NCBI GenBank assembly: GCA_024695315.1
Contig: JAILIJ010000075.1
Coordinates: 1-35,479 of the forward strand
Direction of reading: 5' to 3'
Source of the DNA: Bacteroidaceae bacterium
GTDB lineage: Bacteria > Bacteroidota > Bacteroidia > Bacteroidales > Bacteroidaceae
Length of the DNA: 35,479 bases
Translations under genes and position numbers: made by a program
Notes under the pieces: model-generated
What the model was told of the DNA's origin: nothing
The model's input: the letters and a program-made list of their open reading frames with translations, nothing else
Database searches by the model: none
Shown: piece after piece, positions 16,497-24,826 of the stretch
How positions within the stretch are numbered: the stretch's first letter is position 1
Layout of the letters: every line of letters starts with the position of its first letter

Positions 16497-18497
16497 TTAG
16501 TTCTTGTAGTTACGAGTTTGTACCTTAATTGCCTCATAGTTGAGTGGCTCCTTAATGAGTGTTGGAGGGGTAGCGTCGTTTCCTTCGTATCTCCAGCAGC
16601 CTACATAGAAGAAGTTCTCGTCGTCACGCTTAGCTTCACCTTCCTCAGTCTGGTGCTCCTCGCGGAAGTGTCCACCGCAAGACTCCTCACGAGAGAGGGC
16701 GTCGTAAGCGATGAGTGAACCCATAGTGATGAAGTCGTCGAGGTGGATTGCCTTGTCGAGCTCTACATTAAGACCATCACGTGAACCTGGGATGAAGAGA
16801 TCTGTGTCGAATGCCTTACGGAGTTCCTTGATCTTTTCGATACCTGTTTCAAGACCCTCCTTAGTACGACCCATTCCGATGTATTCCCAGCAGATGTGTC
16901 CGAGTTCCTTGTGGATAGAGTCAACTGAACGCTTACCCTTGATGTTCATAAGTTTCTGGATACGAGCTTCTGTTGCATCCTCAACCTCCTTGAACTCTGG
17001 AGCGTCAGTAGAGATACGTGGCCAGATAGACTGGTCAGCAAGATAATTCTGGATTGTGTATGGAAGTACGAAGTAACCATCTGCAAGACCCTGCATAAGA
17101 GCTGATGCACCAAGACGGTTAGCACCGTGGTCAGAGAAGTTACATTCACCGATTGCAAAGAGACCTGGGATAGCAGTCTGGAGTTCGTAGTCTACCCAGA
17201 TACCACCCATTGTGTAGTGGATAGCTGGGAAGATCATCATTGGGTTGTAGTAGTCTACACCATTGACAGTCTTACGCTTCTCACCTGGGTTTACGTCTGT
17301 GATTTCCTCATACATATCGAAGAGGTTACCATAACGCTGGAGAACAACATCGAGTCCGAGGCGCTGGATTGACTCAGAGAAGTCAAGGAATACTGCGAGA
17401 CCTGTATTGTTTACACCGAATCCCTTGTCGCAACGCTCCTTAGCAGCACGAGATGCTACGTCACGTGGTACGAGGTTACCGAATGCAGGGTAGCGGCGCT
17501 CCAAGTAGTAGTCACGATCCTCTTCTGGAATCTCAAATCCCTGCTTAGTACCTGCCTGAAGAGCCTTAGCATCCTCAAGTTTCTTTGGTACCCAGATACG
17601 TCCGTCGTTACGGAGTGACTCAGACATAAGAGTAAGCTTAGACTGCTTGTCACCGTGTACAGGGATACATGTTGGGTGAATCTGTACGTAACATGGGTTA
17701 GCGAAGTAAGCACCCTTACGGTAGCAAGACATTGCTGCTGTTACGTTACATCCCATAGCGTTTGTAGAGAGGAAGTAAGTGTTTCCGTAACCACCAGTAG
17801 CGATAACTACTGCGTTAGCTGAGAAACGCTCGAGTTTACCAGTTACGAGGTTCTTTGCGATGATACCGCGAGCACGACCGTTGATGATTACAACGTCGAG
17901 CATCTCATAACGTGTGTAAAGCTTTACCTTACCAGCATTTACCTGACAAGAGAGTGCAGAGTAAGCACCGAGAAGGAGCTGCTGACCTGTCTGTCCCTTA
18001 GCGTAGAAAGTACGTGAAACCTGAGCACCACCGAATGAACGGTTAGCGAGTGTACCACCATATTCACGAGCGAAAGGAACCCCCTGAGCAACACACTGGT
18101 CGATGATTGAGTTTGAAACCTCTGCGAGGCGGTAAACGTTTGCTTCACGAGCACGGTAGTCACCACCCTTTACTGTATCATAGAAAAGACGATATACAGA
18201 GTCACCGTCATTCTGATAATTCTTTGCTGCATTGATACCACCCTGTGCTGCGATAGAGTGAGCACGACGTGGAGAGTCTTGAATACAGAAGTTGAGGACA
18301 TTGAAGCCCATCTCGCCGAGAGATGCTGCTGCAGATGCTCCAGCAAGACCTGTACCAACAACGATAACGTCAAGTTTGAGCTTGTTCTTTGGGTTTACCA
18401 AACGTTGGTGTGCCTTATAGTTAGACCACTTCTCTGCTACAGGTCCCTCAGGAATCTTAGAATCTATTTTGACTGTATTGTCTATATTGATTGCCAT
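16497..18497 (-). CDS. sdhA: Succinate dehydrogenase/fumarate reductase flavoprotein subunit
   Basis: The 666-residue product begins its FAD domain at VIVVGTGLAGASAAASLG (44-61). The covalent flavin attachment histidine is His80 in RRAHSIAAQGG. The capping domain and active site include QIHPTCIP, and the second FAD-binding block IHYTMGGIWVDYELQTAIPG is present. The length fits the long type-B flavoprotein seen in Bacteroidota and epsilonproteobacteria (about 650 residues). It interconverts succinate and fumarate at the cytoplasmic face of the inner membrane. It lies 22 bp after sdhC and 2 bp before sdhB in the C-A-B order typical of type B enzymes. Codon bias is strong. Confidence 0.97.
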   Translation of the reverse strand: MAINIDNTVKIDSKIPEGPVAEKWSNYKAHQRLVNPKNKLKLDVIVVGTGLAGASAAASLGEMGFNVLNFCIQDSPRRAHSIAAQGGINAAKNYQNDGDSVYRLFYDTVKGGDYRAREANVYRLAEVSNSIIDQCVAQGVPFAREYGGTLANRSFGGAQVSRTFYAKGQTGQQLLLGAYSALSCQVNAGKVKLYTRYEMLDVVIINGRARGIIAKNLVTGKLERFSANAVVIATGGYGNTYFLSTNAMGCNVTAAMSCYRKGAYFANPCYVQIHPTCIPVHGDKQSKLTLMSESLRNDGRIWVPKKLEDAKALQAGTKQGFEIPEEDRDYYLERRYPAFGNLVPRDVASRAAKERCDKGFGVNNTGLAVFLDFSESIQRLGLDVVLQRYGNLFDMYEEITDVNPGEKRKTVNGVDYYNPMMIFPAIHYTMGGIWVDYELQTAIPGLFAIGECNFSDHGANRLGASALMQGLADGYFVLPYTIQNYLADQSIWPRISTDAPEFKEVEDATEARIQKLMNIKGKRSVDSIHKELGHICWEYIGMGRTKEGLETGIEKIKELRKAFDTDLFIPGSRDGLNVELDKAIHLDDFITMGSLIAYDALSREESCGGHFREEHQTEEGEAKRDDENFFYVGCWRYEGNDATPPTLIKEPLNYEAIKVQTRNYKN

Positions 18498-18519
18498 AAT
18501 AATCTAGAAATAAAAGATT

Positions 18520-19242
18520 TTACATAATGAATGGTAGAACGTTGCCGTCTAACTTACCCAGGCTATCTGGACAGAGGCAGAAAAGAATTACCACGAGAGC
18601 GAAAGCACCCATAATTAGTGTAGCCCAAATCTGACCGATGCACTTCCAGCGGTTGAACCAGATGTGACCAGATACGCCAAGTGTCTGCATTGAAGACCAC
18701 ATACCGTGAGCAAGGTGGAACCAGATTGCTACAATCCAAATGAGGTAGAGAACTGTGTAGATGTAAGAAGCAGTTGTGCCGCTACCGAAAGTGAAAGCAA
18801 TCCATCCAAAGCCGTCTGTTGGAGCGATAGCCTTGTGAGCACCGATAAGCTCAGCAAGCATCATGTTCTCCCAGAAATGGTGTAGGTGTAGGATAAGTCC
18901 CAAGCAGATGATGATTCCGAGAGCAAACATGTTTTGGCTTGCCCACTCAACCTTCTCTGGTTTTGAAGTGATAGCATACTTGTTGTTACCACGAGCCTTA
19001 GCATTCTGATGTGTAAGAATGAGTGCAAACACAATGTGAATTGCCATAAGTGCTGCAAGACCAGCAGTTGCAACAAGTGCATACCAGTTTGAACCAAGGA
19101 GTTTACAAATCTGGTTGTACGCCTCTGCGCTGAAAATCGCTACAACATTCATGCATGCATGAAATGTAAGGAAGAGAATGAGTGCCAGACCAGTTACCGA
19201 CATCACAACTTTCCTTCCGATTGAAGAGTTACATAACCACAT
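18520..19242 (-). CDS. sdhC: Succinate dehydrogenase/fumarate reductase cytochrome b subunit (single di-heme anchor)
   Basis: The 240-residue product has five hydrophobic helices, the layout of type B anchors that carry two hemes in one polypeptide, so no sdhD is expected and none is present. Histidines placed to ligate heme are His28 (FLTFHACMN), His69 or His78 (HIVFALILTHQN), His119-122 (ILHLHHFWENM) and His176 or His179 (WFHLAHGMWSS). The enzyme exchanges electrons with menaquinone. It is the first gene of sdhCAB. Its promoter lies about 100 bp upstream, and the predicted leader of about 90 nt begins with a perfect inverted repeat. Confidence 0.95.
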   Translation of the reverse strand: MWLCNSSIGRKVVMSVTGLALILFLTFHACMNVVAIFSAEAYNQICKLLGSNWYALVATAGLAALMAIHIVFALILTHQNAKARGNNKYAITSKPEKVEWASQNMFALGIIICLGLILHLHHFWENMMLAELIGAHKAIAPTDGFGWIAFTFGSGTTASYIYTVLYLIWIVAIWFHLAHGMWSSMQTLGVSGHIWFNRWKCIGQIWATLIMGAFALVVILFCLCPDSLGKLDGNVLPFIM

Positions 19243-19309
19243 AAAATGATTGAATTTAAAGTTATAAAATTATTTTTGAATTTTAATATTTGTTATCCTT
19301 AATGTAGGG

Positions 19310-19329
19310 TATGGAGTATACCCTCCATA
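19310..19329 (-). promoter_or_regulatory. Perfect 7-bp inverted repeat at the predicted 5' end of the sdhCAB transcript
   Basis: TATGGAG (19310-19316) and CTCCATA (19323-19329) flank a 6-nt spacer. The -7 element at 19339-19346 predicts transcription from about 19332, so the repeat would be the first 20 nt or so of the mRNA. It could be a dimeric regulator operator just downstream of the start, or a 5' hairpin that stabilises the mRNA. Confidence 0.55.
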
Positions 19330-19338
19330 GGAATTTTG

Positions 19339-19346
19339 CAAATGTA
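19339..19346 (-). promoter_or_regulatory. -7 promoter element of sdhCAB
   Basis: The minus strand reads TACATTTG, an exact TAnnTTTG match, 96 bp upstream of the sdhC ATG. No other exact match was seen between it and sdhC. Confidence 0.6.
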
Positions 19347-19385
19347 GTTTTTTTTGTTCTAATATCAAAACAAAATATAATAAAA

Positions 19386-19417
19386 TATGCTGAGGAAAGT
19401 GTTATTTCCTCAGCATA
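19386..19417 (-). terminator. Terminator overlapping the 3' end of the 64-residue gene
   Basis: A 13-bp perfect stem (TATGCTGAGGAAA at 19386-19398, TTTCCTCAGCATA at 19405-19417) with a 6-nt loop, followed on the minus strand by TTTTATTATATTTTG. The stem includes the last codons and the stop is in the loop. It insulates sdhCAB from the genes upstream. Confidence 0.85.
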
Positions 19418-19596
19418 CTTGTAAACTTATCTGTCAATTGTTTTCTCTGCTCGTCAGTTATTGTAGAAAAATCCTCGTCCAAAATTGTTGCGAAAGCTTG
19501 TTCTGCCTTTGCTCTCATCTGTGCCTTTCCGGCTCTAAGTCCTGATGACAATTCTGTTTTTGGCAATAACTGTCTATTGAAATTTCCGTCTGACAT
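19402..19596 (-). CDS. Small hypothetical protein (64 residues)
   Basis: The product is soluble and mostly helical by composition, with basic and acidic residues interleaved (RAGKAQMRAKAEQAF, then TDEQRKQLTDKF). The opening MSDGNFNRQLLPKTELSSG followed by LRAGKAQMR resembles small unannotated proteins I associate with Bacteroidales, but I cannot name a family. Support for a real gene comes from the strong terminator that begins inside its last codons and from its position 54 bp downstream of the barrel gene on the same strand. There is no signal peptide, cysteine or metal motif. Function is unknown. Confidence 0.65.
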   Translation of the reverse strand: MSDGNFNRQLLPKTELSSGLRAGKAQMRAKAEQAFATILDEDFSTITDEQRKQLTDKFTSMLRK

Positions 19597-19650
19597 TTAA
19601 CAATACAATTTTTGTGTTTTTATTTGTTGTCTGTCAAAATACTATTGTGT

Positions 19651-20472
19651 TTAGAACATGTTGAATCCTATACGGAAATTGATTACAGGATAAATCTGTA
19701 TATTAGTGAACGTTTTTAGGAGTCCACCATTGCTACCACTTGTATCCTGCTTTGGAAGTTCGTAAGAATATTCTGTATTGTTGCCATCTTCATCATAGAT
19801 GGTTGGTGTAGTGTACACCTTAGGCTGTCCCCAAAACATTACTCCAGCTTCAACCATCCAGTCGAAACTCTTGTCAGATACTGCTTTTCCCCATCCGAGA
19901 CCTACGTATGGCTTGAGTTTGCTTGTCTCAATCCATCCGTCAATTTTTCCGTCAACATTTGGAAGAAGAACATAGTTTCCGAGCTGAGGACCCCAAAGTT
20001 CATCTGCTCTACTGCTATATGGGTTGCTATTTGCACTTACATTATGGAGCCATACTTGTTTGAGCATGTCTTCATTACCAACATTTTCCAAATCGAAAGT
20101 CTTACCTCCATTGATATAAGCACCTAAAGTCAGGTGAAGAGGTAACTCCTGAGAGAAATAGAAATCAAAGAGGATTTTAGCATTAAAGAAGTTTGCTGTT
20201 CCTTTGATATCTGTCTCGTTGTTATGAAGAGGGTCAACGCTTTCTTTATTGTATTTAAGAGTAGTTGTCAAAGATACAGGAGGCATGTAAGTAGCTCCGG
20301 CTCTTACTTGTACATAATTACCTATTGGCATGCCAAGTTCAAGACCTACACCAGGTGTACCTGCTGTTATACCTAAAGCCATGTGATTAAACATGTTTGT
20401 GTCATCCTCCTGAGCCTGAACAGCTGTTGTTGAAAGGAAGAGCGCAGCAATTAACGTAGATAATACTCTCAT
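19651..20472 (-). CDS. Predicted outer-membrane beta-barrel protein
   Basis: The 273-residue product has a clear signal peptide (MRVLSTLIAALFLSTTAVQA, cleavage before Gln21). The mature part is rich in alternating hydrophobic/polar strands with Gly and aromatic residues (GLELGMPIGNYVQVRAGATY, LKPYVGLGWGKAVS, WMVEAGVMFWGQP). The C-terminus YPVINFRIGFNMF ends in Phe, as outer-membrane barrels recognised by BamA do. About 10 to 12 strands would fit. I do not recognise a specific family; Bacteroidota have many such uncharacterised barrels. A consensus -7 element lies 79 bp upstream. The 64-residue gene follows and may be cotranscribed. Confidence 0.75.
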   Translation of the reverse strand: MRVLSTLIAALFLSTTAVQAQEDDTNMFNHMALGITAGTPGVGLELGMPIGNYVQVRAGATYMPPVSLTTTLKYNKESVDPLHNNETDIKGTANFFNAKILFDFYFSQELPLHLTLGAYINGGKTFDLENVGNEDMLKQVWLHNVSANSNPYSSRADELWGPQLGNYVLLPNVDGKIDGWIETSKLKPYVGLGWGKAVSDKSFDWMVEAGVMFWGQPKVYTTPTIYDEDGNNTEYSYELPKQDTSGSNGGLLKTFTNIQIYPVINFRIGFNMF

Positions 20473-20551
20473 TTTTGTTATACCTATTTTTTTTGTTTAT
20501 AATCCAGTCCGGATATTGAATAAAAGTAAAATGTTGAATCAAAATAGTTTG

Positions 20552-20559
20552 CAAAAATA
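20552..20559 (-). promoter_or_regulatory. -7 promoter element of the barrel protein gene
   Basis: The minus strand reads TATTTTTG, matching TAnnTTTG, 79 bp upstream of the ATG. Confidence 0.5.
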
Positions 20560-20623
20560 TATCTTTTTTTTATAATATTCACAATTATAAATTGTTTTTT
20601 ATGGTTTTGCCGAAAATATCTCT

Positions 20624-20631
20624 TAATTTTG
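20624..20631 (+). promoter_or_regulatory. -7 promoter element of ribD
   Basis: TAATTTTG matches TAnnTTTG, 24 bp upstream of the ATG at 20656. The leader is far too short for an FMN riboswitch, and none is seen. Confidence 0.55.
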
Positions 20632-20655
20632 TCATAAAAATACCGGAAATTGCAA

Positions 20656-21609
20656 ATGACAAATGACGAAAAATATATTAGTCGATGTATTCAGTTGGCT
20701 AAAAATGGCTGGATGAATTCCCAGCCAAATCCAATGGTAGGGGCTGTTATTGTATATAATGATACGATTATTGGTGAGGGCTATCATGTCAGATGTGGCG
20801 AAGGACATGCGGAGGTTAATGCTTGTGCTTCTGTTTTGCCTGAAAATGAGCACTTATTGAAGGACTCAACTATATATGTGAGTCTTGAACCATGTAGTCA
20901 TTATGGTAAGACACCACCTTGTGCAGAATTGCTCGTTTCTAAAGGATTCAAGAGATGTGTTGTAGGCTGTATGGATCCTTTTGCTAAGGTGCAGGGTAGG
21001 GGAATAAAACGTCTTCGTGACGCTGGAATGGAAGTGACTGTTGGGGTGCTCGAGGAAGAGTGTAAGGCTCTTAATACACGTTTTATGACTTTCCATGGTA
21101 AACAAAGACCGCTCATTACCTTGAAGTGGGCACAGAGTGCCGATGGATTTATTGATGGACATATTTCCACCCCTTATACACAGATGGTTTGCCATAAACG
21201 TCGCGCTGAGCATCAAGCAATTCTCGTTGGGCATAGTACCTGGACTATTGATAATCCTGGACTTGATGTTCGTTCATGGGTAGGTAAGAATCCTAAGATA
21301 TATGTTGCAGGTAATCATTTTACCGATAAGGAATGTATAGAAATAGAATCACGTGGCGGAAAGATTCTTGGGGGAGATGTGAACGATTTTCTTCATACAT
21401 TATACGAAGATGGAGTTCAGACTTTACTTGTTGAGGGGGGGGCTAAACTTCTCCAGTCTTTTATTGATAGTGGACTTTGGGATTCTGCTTATATTGAGAC
21501 TGGTAGTGCACCAATACATGGAAATGTTAAGGCTCCAAATCTTTATAATGCTACACTAAAAGAAAGACAATATTATATGGGTCGTATAATAGAGAAATAT
21601 GTTCTTTGA
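20656..21609 (+). CDS. ribD: Bifunctional riboflavin biosynthesis protein RibD (deaminase/reductase)
   Basis: From the ATG at 20656 the product has 317 residues. A TTG two codons upstream (20650) would also be in frame but is less likely. The N-terminal zinc deaminase domain shows HAE (His51, Glu53) and PCSHYGKTPPC (Cys80, Cys89). The C-terminal reductase domain starts near PLITLKWAQSADGFIDG and has the LLVEGGAKLLQSFI block. RibD converts the GTP-derived pyrimidine to 5-amino-6-ribitylamino-uracil phosphate. The reductase half is shorter than in E. coli, as often in Bacteroidota. It is a single-gene unit between a close promoter and a bidirectional terminator. Confidence 0.94.
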   Translation: MTNDEKYISRCIQLAKNGWMNSQPNPMVGAVIVYNDTIIGEGYHVRCGEGHAEVNACASVLPENEHLLKDSTIYVSLEPCSHYGKTPPCAELLVSKGFKRCVVGCMDPFAKVQGRGIKRLRDAGMEVTVGVLEEECKALNTRFMTFHGKQRPLITLKWAQSADGFIDGHISTPYTQMVCHKRRAEHQAILVGHSTWTIDNPGLDVRSWVGKNPKIYVAGNHFTDKECIEIESRGGKILGGDVNDFLHTLYEDGVQTLLVEGGAKLLQSFIDSGLWDSAYIETGSAPIHGNVKAPNLYNATLKERQYYMGRIIEKYVL

Positions 21610-21720
21610 GGGTACGAGTACTCATGCTTTTTTCTTGAAGAATAACAATTTCGACTACAGAAAAATAAACAATCTTTTATAGTACAATTTTACTACTTAC
21701 GAAGTTTGACTTAATAAATG

Positions 21721-21755
21721 AAAAGAACCTATCTAATAGAAAGATAGGTTCTTTT
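21721..21755. terminator. Bidirectional terminator between ribD and the Lrp-type regulator gene
   Basis: A 14-bp perfect stem (AAAAGAACCTATCT at 21721-21734, AGATAGGTTCTTTT at 21742-21755) with a 7-nt loop and T-rich flanks on both strands, between convergent genes. Confidence 0.9.
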
Positions 21756-21772
21756 ATTATATTTATATGAAA

Positions 21773-22297
21773 TTAGTCTATTTCGTCGTCAAGTACGACC
21801 TCAGTCTTAGCCTTAGGAGAAACATTTTCCTCTTGTTCAATAACGTTGATAGGTACTTGCTTTTTAATACTCTGATCGAGAGATATTAACGTTTCAGTAG
21901 AGTCGACACCATGAATGCCTTGAATTTTTCTGTTTAGAAGATCCATAAGTTGTTCATTGTCGCGAGCATAAAGCTTAACGAGCATAGAGTAAGGGCCCGT
22001 AGTGTAGTGGCACTCAACGATTTCAGGAATCTTCTTTAGTTCTTCAACAACTTGAGCATACATAGAACCCTTTTCGAGTTTTATACCCACATAAGTACAT
22101 GTTTTGTATCCGAGGCTCTTAGGATTAACATGATATCCAGAACCTACAATTACATTCATATCGATAAGTCTCTGCACGCGCTGATGGATAGCTGCACGAG
22201 ATACACCACAAACAGCTGCGACGTCCTTGAAAGGAATACGTGCATTGCAGGAAATAATTTCCATTATCTGCTTATCGAGTTTATCAATTTTTTCCAT
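21773..22297 (-). CDS. Lrp/AsnC-family transcriptional regulator
   Basis: The 174-residue product has the AsnC-type winged helix-turn-helix (DKQIMEIISCNARIPFKDVA, then GVSRAAIHQRVQRL) in residues 8-45. The ligand-binding RAM domain runs from about 65 to 145 (GIKLEKGSMYAQVVEELKKI and VECHYTTGPYSMLVKLYA). A charged tail of about 20 residues (KAKTEVVLDDEID) is longer than in classical Lrp. Such proteins form octamers and respond to amino acids; the ligand here is unknown. It is monocistronic, with its own -7 element and terminator. Confidence 0.9.
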   Translation of the reverse strand: MEKIDKLDKQIMEIISCNARIPFKDVAAVCGVSRAAIHQRVQRLIDMNVIVGSGYHVNPKSLGYKTCTYVGIKLEKGSMYAQVVEELKKIPEIVECHYTTGPYSMLVKLYARDNEQLMDLLNRKIQGIHGVDSTETLISLDQSIKKQVPINVIEQEENVSPKAKTEVVLDDEID

Positions 22298-22327
22298 TTC
22301 TGTATTGTTAGATTGTCATTTTGTAAA

Positions 22328-22335
22328 CAAAAATA
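22328..22335 (-). promoter_or_regulatory. -7 promoter element of the Lrp-type regulator gene
   Basis: The minus strand reads TATTTTTG, matching TAnnTTTG, 30 bp upstream of the ATG. Confidence 0.55.
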
Positions 22336-22420
22336 GCTATTTCTTTTCAAATAACAAACCAAAAAGTCGAAAAAAAATAATAATTTGTATTTTTTTGAGG
22401 AAAAGGATAATTATAATCAA

Positions 22421-22450
22421 AAAAAGGATAGGCTTCTGCCTATCCTTTTT
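22421..22450 (-). terminator. Terminator of the FKBP gene at 22477-23571
   Basis: A 13-bp perfect stem (AAAAAGGATAGGC at 22421-22433, GCCTATCCTTTTT at 22438-22450) with a tetraloop, followed on the minus strand by a T-run. Confidence 0.9.
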
Positions 22451-22476
22451 ATATGTATTGTAAAGTGTGGTTTACA

Positions 22477-23571
22477 TTATTTCTTTTTAGATTTTGCATT
22501 ATCCTTATTTGAGCCTTCGTTTCTTTTTGCAGCCACTTCATTTGCTGTCACATTTTCAAGAAGTTCAACTGTGAAGACAAGTGCTGAGTAAGGCTTGATG
22601 TCCTTACCTTGTTCGCGATCTCCGTATGCCAACTGGTAAGGTATGTAGAGTTCCCATCTACTTCCTACAGGCATAAGCATAAGTGCTTCTGTCCATCCCT
22701 TTATAACCTGGTTTGCCTGGAATATTGCTGGTTCCTTGCGCTTGTATGAAGAGTCAAATACTGTACCGTCGATAAGACGTCCTTCGTAATTAACTTTCAC
22801 TTTGTCTGCGCGCTTTGCTTTTTCTGAGTTCTTGTCACCTTCTAAAAGAACCTTGTATTGGAGTCCGCTTGGAAGAGTTACCACGCCTTCCTTCTTTTTG
22901 TTCTCCTCAAGGAATTTCTCTCCGGCCCTACGGTTATCTCCGTACATAGCCTCCATGTTTTCTTCCTGGCGCTTTTTTCCCTTTTCCTGGAGTTCCCTTC
23001 CAGCTTCATCAGCTGAGATAGAGTTCTGGCCAAGAAGTCCCTGCATAAGTGCTGTAGCTACGATTTTGATGTCGATTTTTTTCTCAGGTGTAGCTGCGAA
23101 CCATTCTTTTGATAGGTTGTTAGTCATCATTTCTACTTGACCACCAAGGCTATAACCTGCAGCGTATGCGTGATTCTCTTTGTCATTAGGATCTACAGAT
23201 GTACGATATAGAACTCCTTCGACAAATTTGTTTATGTGTGTTGTGTCTACATTTAGCTGACCGGTAACGTATTGCTTGAGTCCTCTTGACTGTGCAACAC
23301 CAAAGATGTATGCTATGGAGTCGTCTGCATTATTGAGCGCTGGGGTTCCCAAACTTATTCCGTTTGTTGGCTTACCAGCTTTCTGAGCTTCGATAAATGC
23401 TTTGAGATCTGCTGCCTGTTTTGCCTTGAACTCCTTTAGTTCCTGTGCTTTTTGTGCTTTAGCGGCTTTTGCTGCGGCTTTTGCTGCAGCAATGCTGTCC
23501 TTTACTGACATCTGTGCATTTGCTGCAAGAGATGAAAGAGCAATAAGTGAGAAAAATAAAATTTTTTTCAT
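22477..23571 (-). CDS. Exported FKBP-type peptidyl-prolyl isomerase with charged Ala/Lys linker
   Basis: The 364-residue product has a signal peptide (MKKILFFSLIALSSLAANA, cleavage before Gln20). An unusual Ala/Lys-rich helical stretch follows at about 28-66 (AAAKAAAKAAKAQKAQELK). A Mip/FklB-type dimerisation domain spans about 80-215 and a C-terminal FKBP domain about 235-345. In the latter YEGRLIDGTVFDSS, VIKGWTEALMLMPVGSRWEL and IPYQLAYGD form the catalytic pocket. The last 20 residues are basic (ending NAKSKKK). It folds or chaperones exported proteins in the periplasm. It lies 90 bp downstream of a related FKBP lipoprotein gene with a hairpin between them. No exact TAnnTTTG precedes it. 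Confidence 0.9.
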   Translation of the reverse strand: MKKILFFSLIALSSLAANAQMSVKDSIAAAKAAAKAAKAQKAQELKEFKAKQAADLKAFIEAQKAGKPTNGISLGTPALNNADDSIAYIFGVAQSRGLKQYVTGQLNVDTTHINKFVEGVLYRTSVDPNDKENHAYAAGYSLGGQVEMMTNNLSKEWFAATPEKKIDIKIVATALMQGLLGQNSISADEAGRELQEKGKKRQEENMEAMYGDNRRAGEKFLEENKKKEGVVTLPSGLQYKVLLEGDKNSEKAKRADKVKVNYEGRLIDGTVFDSSYKRKEPAIFQANQVIKGWTEALMLMPVGSRWELYIPYQLAYGDREQGKDIKPYSALVFTVELLENVTANEVAAKRNEGSNKDNAKSKKK

Positions 23572-23600
23572 GATAGATATTGTTGCTATTTTAACTTACA

Positions 23601-23635
23601 AATCCGAAATCCAAAAAACATTTGGATTTCGGATT
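23601..23635 (-). terminator. Hairpin terminator between the two exported FKBP genes
   Basis: A 15-bp perfect stem (AATCCGAAATCCAAA at 23601-23615, TTTGGATTTCGGATT at 23621-23635) with a 5-nt loop. The T-run after it on the minus strand is short, so it may be a leaky terminator or an mRNA-stabilising structure within one operon. Confidence 0.75.
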
Positions 23636-23661
23636 CTGTAAATTTTCGTTTTATACCTTAA

Positions 23662-24522
23662 TTATTTAAGAGTCTCGATAGTGAAGATAAGAGTTGAGAA
23701 AGGCTTAATCTTACCCATGTTCTGAGTTCCGTATGCCTGATCGTAAGGGATAGTAACTTCCCACTTAGATCCTGCTGGCATAATTCTGAGAACCTCAACC
23801 CATCCTGGAATTACTCGTGGCATTCTCATATTAACCTCGAATGGTTCTTCGCGCTTATTAGAAGAATCGAATACTGTACCATCGATGAGCTTACCTTCAT
23901 AGTTTACCTTAACAATAGAAGTGTCTGTTGGAGTTGCTCCGTCACCCTCTACGAGGACTTTGTACTGAACTCCGTTTGGAAGTACCTTAACGCCTTCCTT
24001 CTTCTGGTTCTCTGCGAGGTACTTCTCACCTGCAGCTTTGTTGTCGCCGAATTGCTTAACCAAGTTAGCCTCCTTAATTGGCTCGAGCTTCTGCTGGAAG
24101 AGCATCATAGCTGAGTCTGTAGAAATATTAGCTGTACCATTGAGACCTTCAATCATACCAGCGAGAAGGTTATTTACGTTTACTGACTTTGTTGAGTCGC
24201 CAGCGTAAATCTCGTTAGAGAGGCCATTAGCCATCTGCTGAACCTGCTTACCAATCTCAAGTCCCTTCATATATGCGTCCTTTCTTGGGTCAGCCTCGTT
24301 GATGGCACCTTCTTTCATACCCTTGATGAACTCATCAATATATGCTGTATCAACTCCAAGCTGCATTGTCATATACTGCTTGAGGCCTTGAGCCTGAGCG
24401 ATACCAAGGTGATATACCAATGAATCTACATCTTCTTTAAGGTCTGCTTTTACACTTTTGTTGCAGCCTGTGAATGTCATGGCAGTTACTGCTACAGCTG
24501 CCAACATCATAATTTTTCTCAT
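23662..24522 (-). CDS. FKBP-type peptidyl-prolyl isomerase lipoprotein
   Basis: I chose the ATG at 24522 over the one at 24549 because it gives a clean lipoprotein signal: MRKIMMLAAVAVTAMTFTGC, with the lipidated Cys at 20. The product then has 286 residues. A Mip/FklB dimerisation domain (YHLGIAQAQGLKQYMTMQLG) leads to a FKBP domain with YEGKLIDGTVFDSSNKREEP, VIPGWVEVLRIMPAGSKWEV and IPYDQAYGT. It is probably anchored to a membrane, facing the periplasm, and assists folding of exported proteins. It is a close relative of the FKBPs at 22477-23571 and 26819-27427. A consensus promoter element lies 48 bp upstream. Confidence 0.9.
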   Translation of the reverse strand: MRKIMMLAAVAVTAMTFTGCNKSVKADLKEDVDSLVYHLGIAQAQGLKQYMTMQLGVDTAYIDEFIKGMKEGAINEADPRKDAYMKGLEIGKQVQQMANGLSNEIYAGDSTKSVNVNNLLAGMIEGLNGTANISTDSAMMLFQQKLEPIKEANLVKQFGDNKAAGEKYLAENQKKEGVKVLPNGVQYKVLVEGDGATPTDTSIVKVNYEGKLIDGTVFDSSNKREEPFEVNMRMPRVIPGWVEVLRIMPAGSKWEVTIPYDQAYGTQNMGKIKPFSTLIFTIETLK

Positions 24523-24569
24523 TTGGTTTATTTCGTTTAAGTTAATCACGTTTTTAGTACAAAACGATG

Positions 24570-24577
24570 CAAAGTTA
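24570..24577 (-). promoter_or_regulatory. -7 promoter element of the FKBP lipoprotein gene
   Basis: The minus strand reads TAACTTTG, an exact TAnnTTTG match. It predicts a start near 24563 and a leader of about 40 nt to the ATG at 24522. Confidence 0.65.
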
Positions 24578-24826
24578 CACTTTTATTTTTTAGAATATGG
24601 ATAAATATGAAAAAATAAATGCTAAAAAAGATTAAATGTGTTTTTAAAGGCCATTTTATTGACTGTGTGTCTATTCTAATAAGTTGCCCTTTTATACTTT
24701 ATTTTTATAATTTTATGGGTATTTTTTGTAATACTAGTTTTAAATTGTTACTTGTGATTTTTTGCGAAAAATGGTATAATGGCGTTTATATTGCGTTAAA
24801 TAAACTTAAATAATAAGGCATTTGCT

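Noticed and set aside
20650..20655. TTG start for ribD
   Set aside because: It adds only two residues; the ATG at 20656 directly precedes the conserved deaminase N-terminus.
20632..20655. FMN riboswitch before ribD
   Set aside because: The predicted leader is under 25 nt, too short for the RFN element, and no conserved helices are visible.
24619..24813. 64-codon hydrophobic frame in the gap beside the FKBP lipoprotein gene
   Set aside because: Phe/Ile/Tyr-rich composition as expected of AT-rich DNA, with no start signal or family resemblance.
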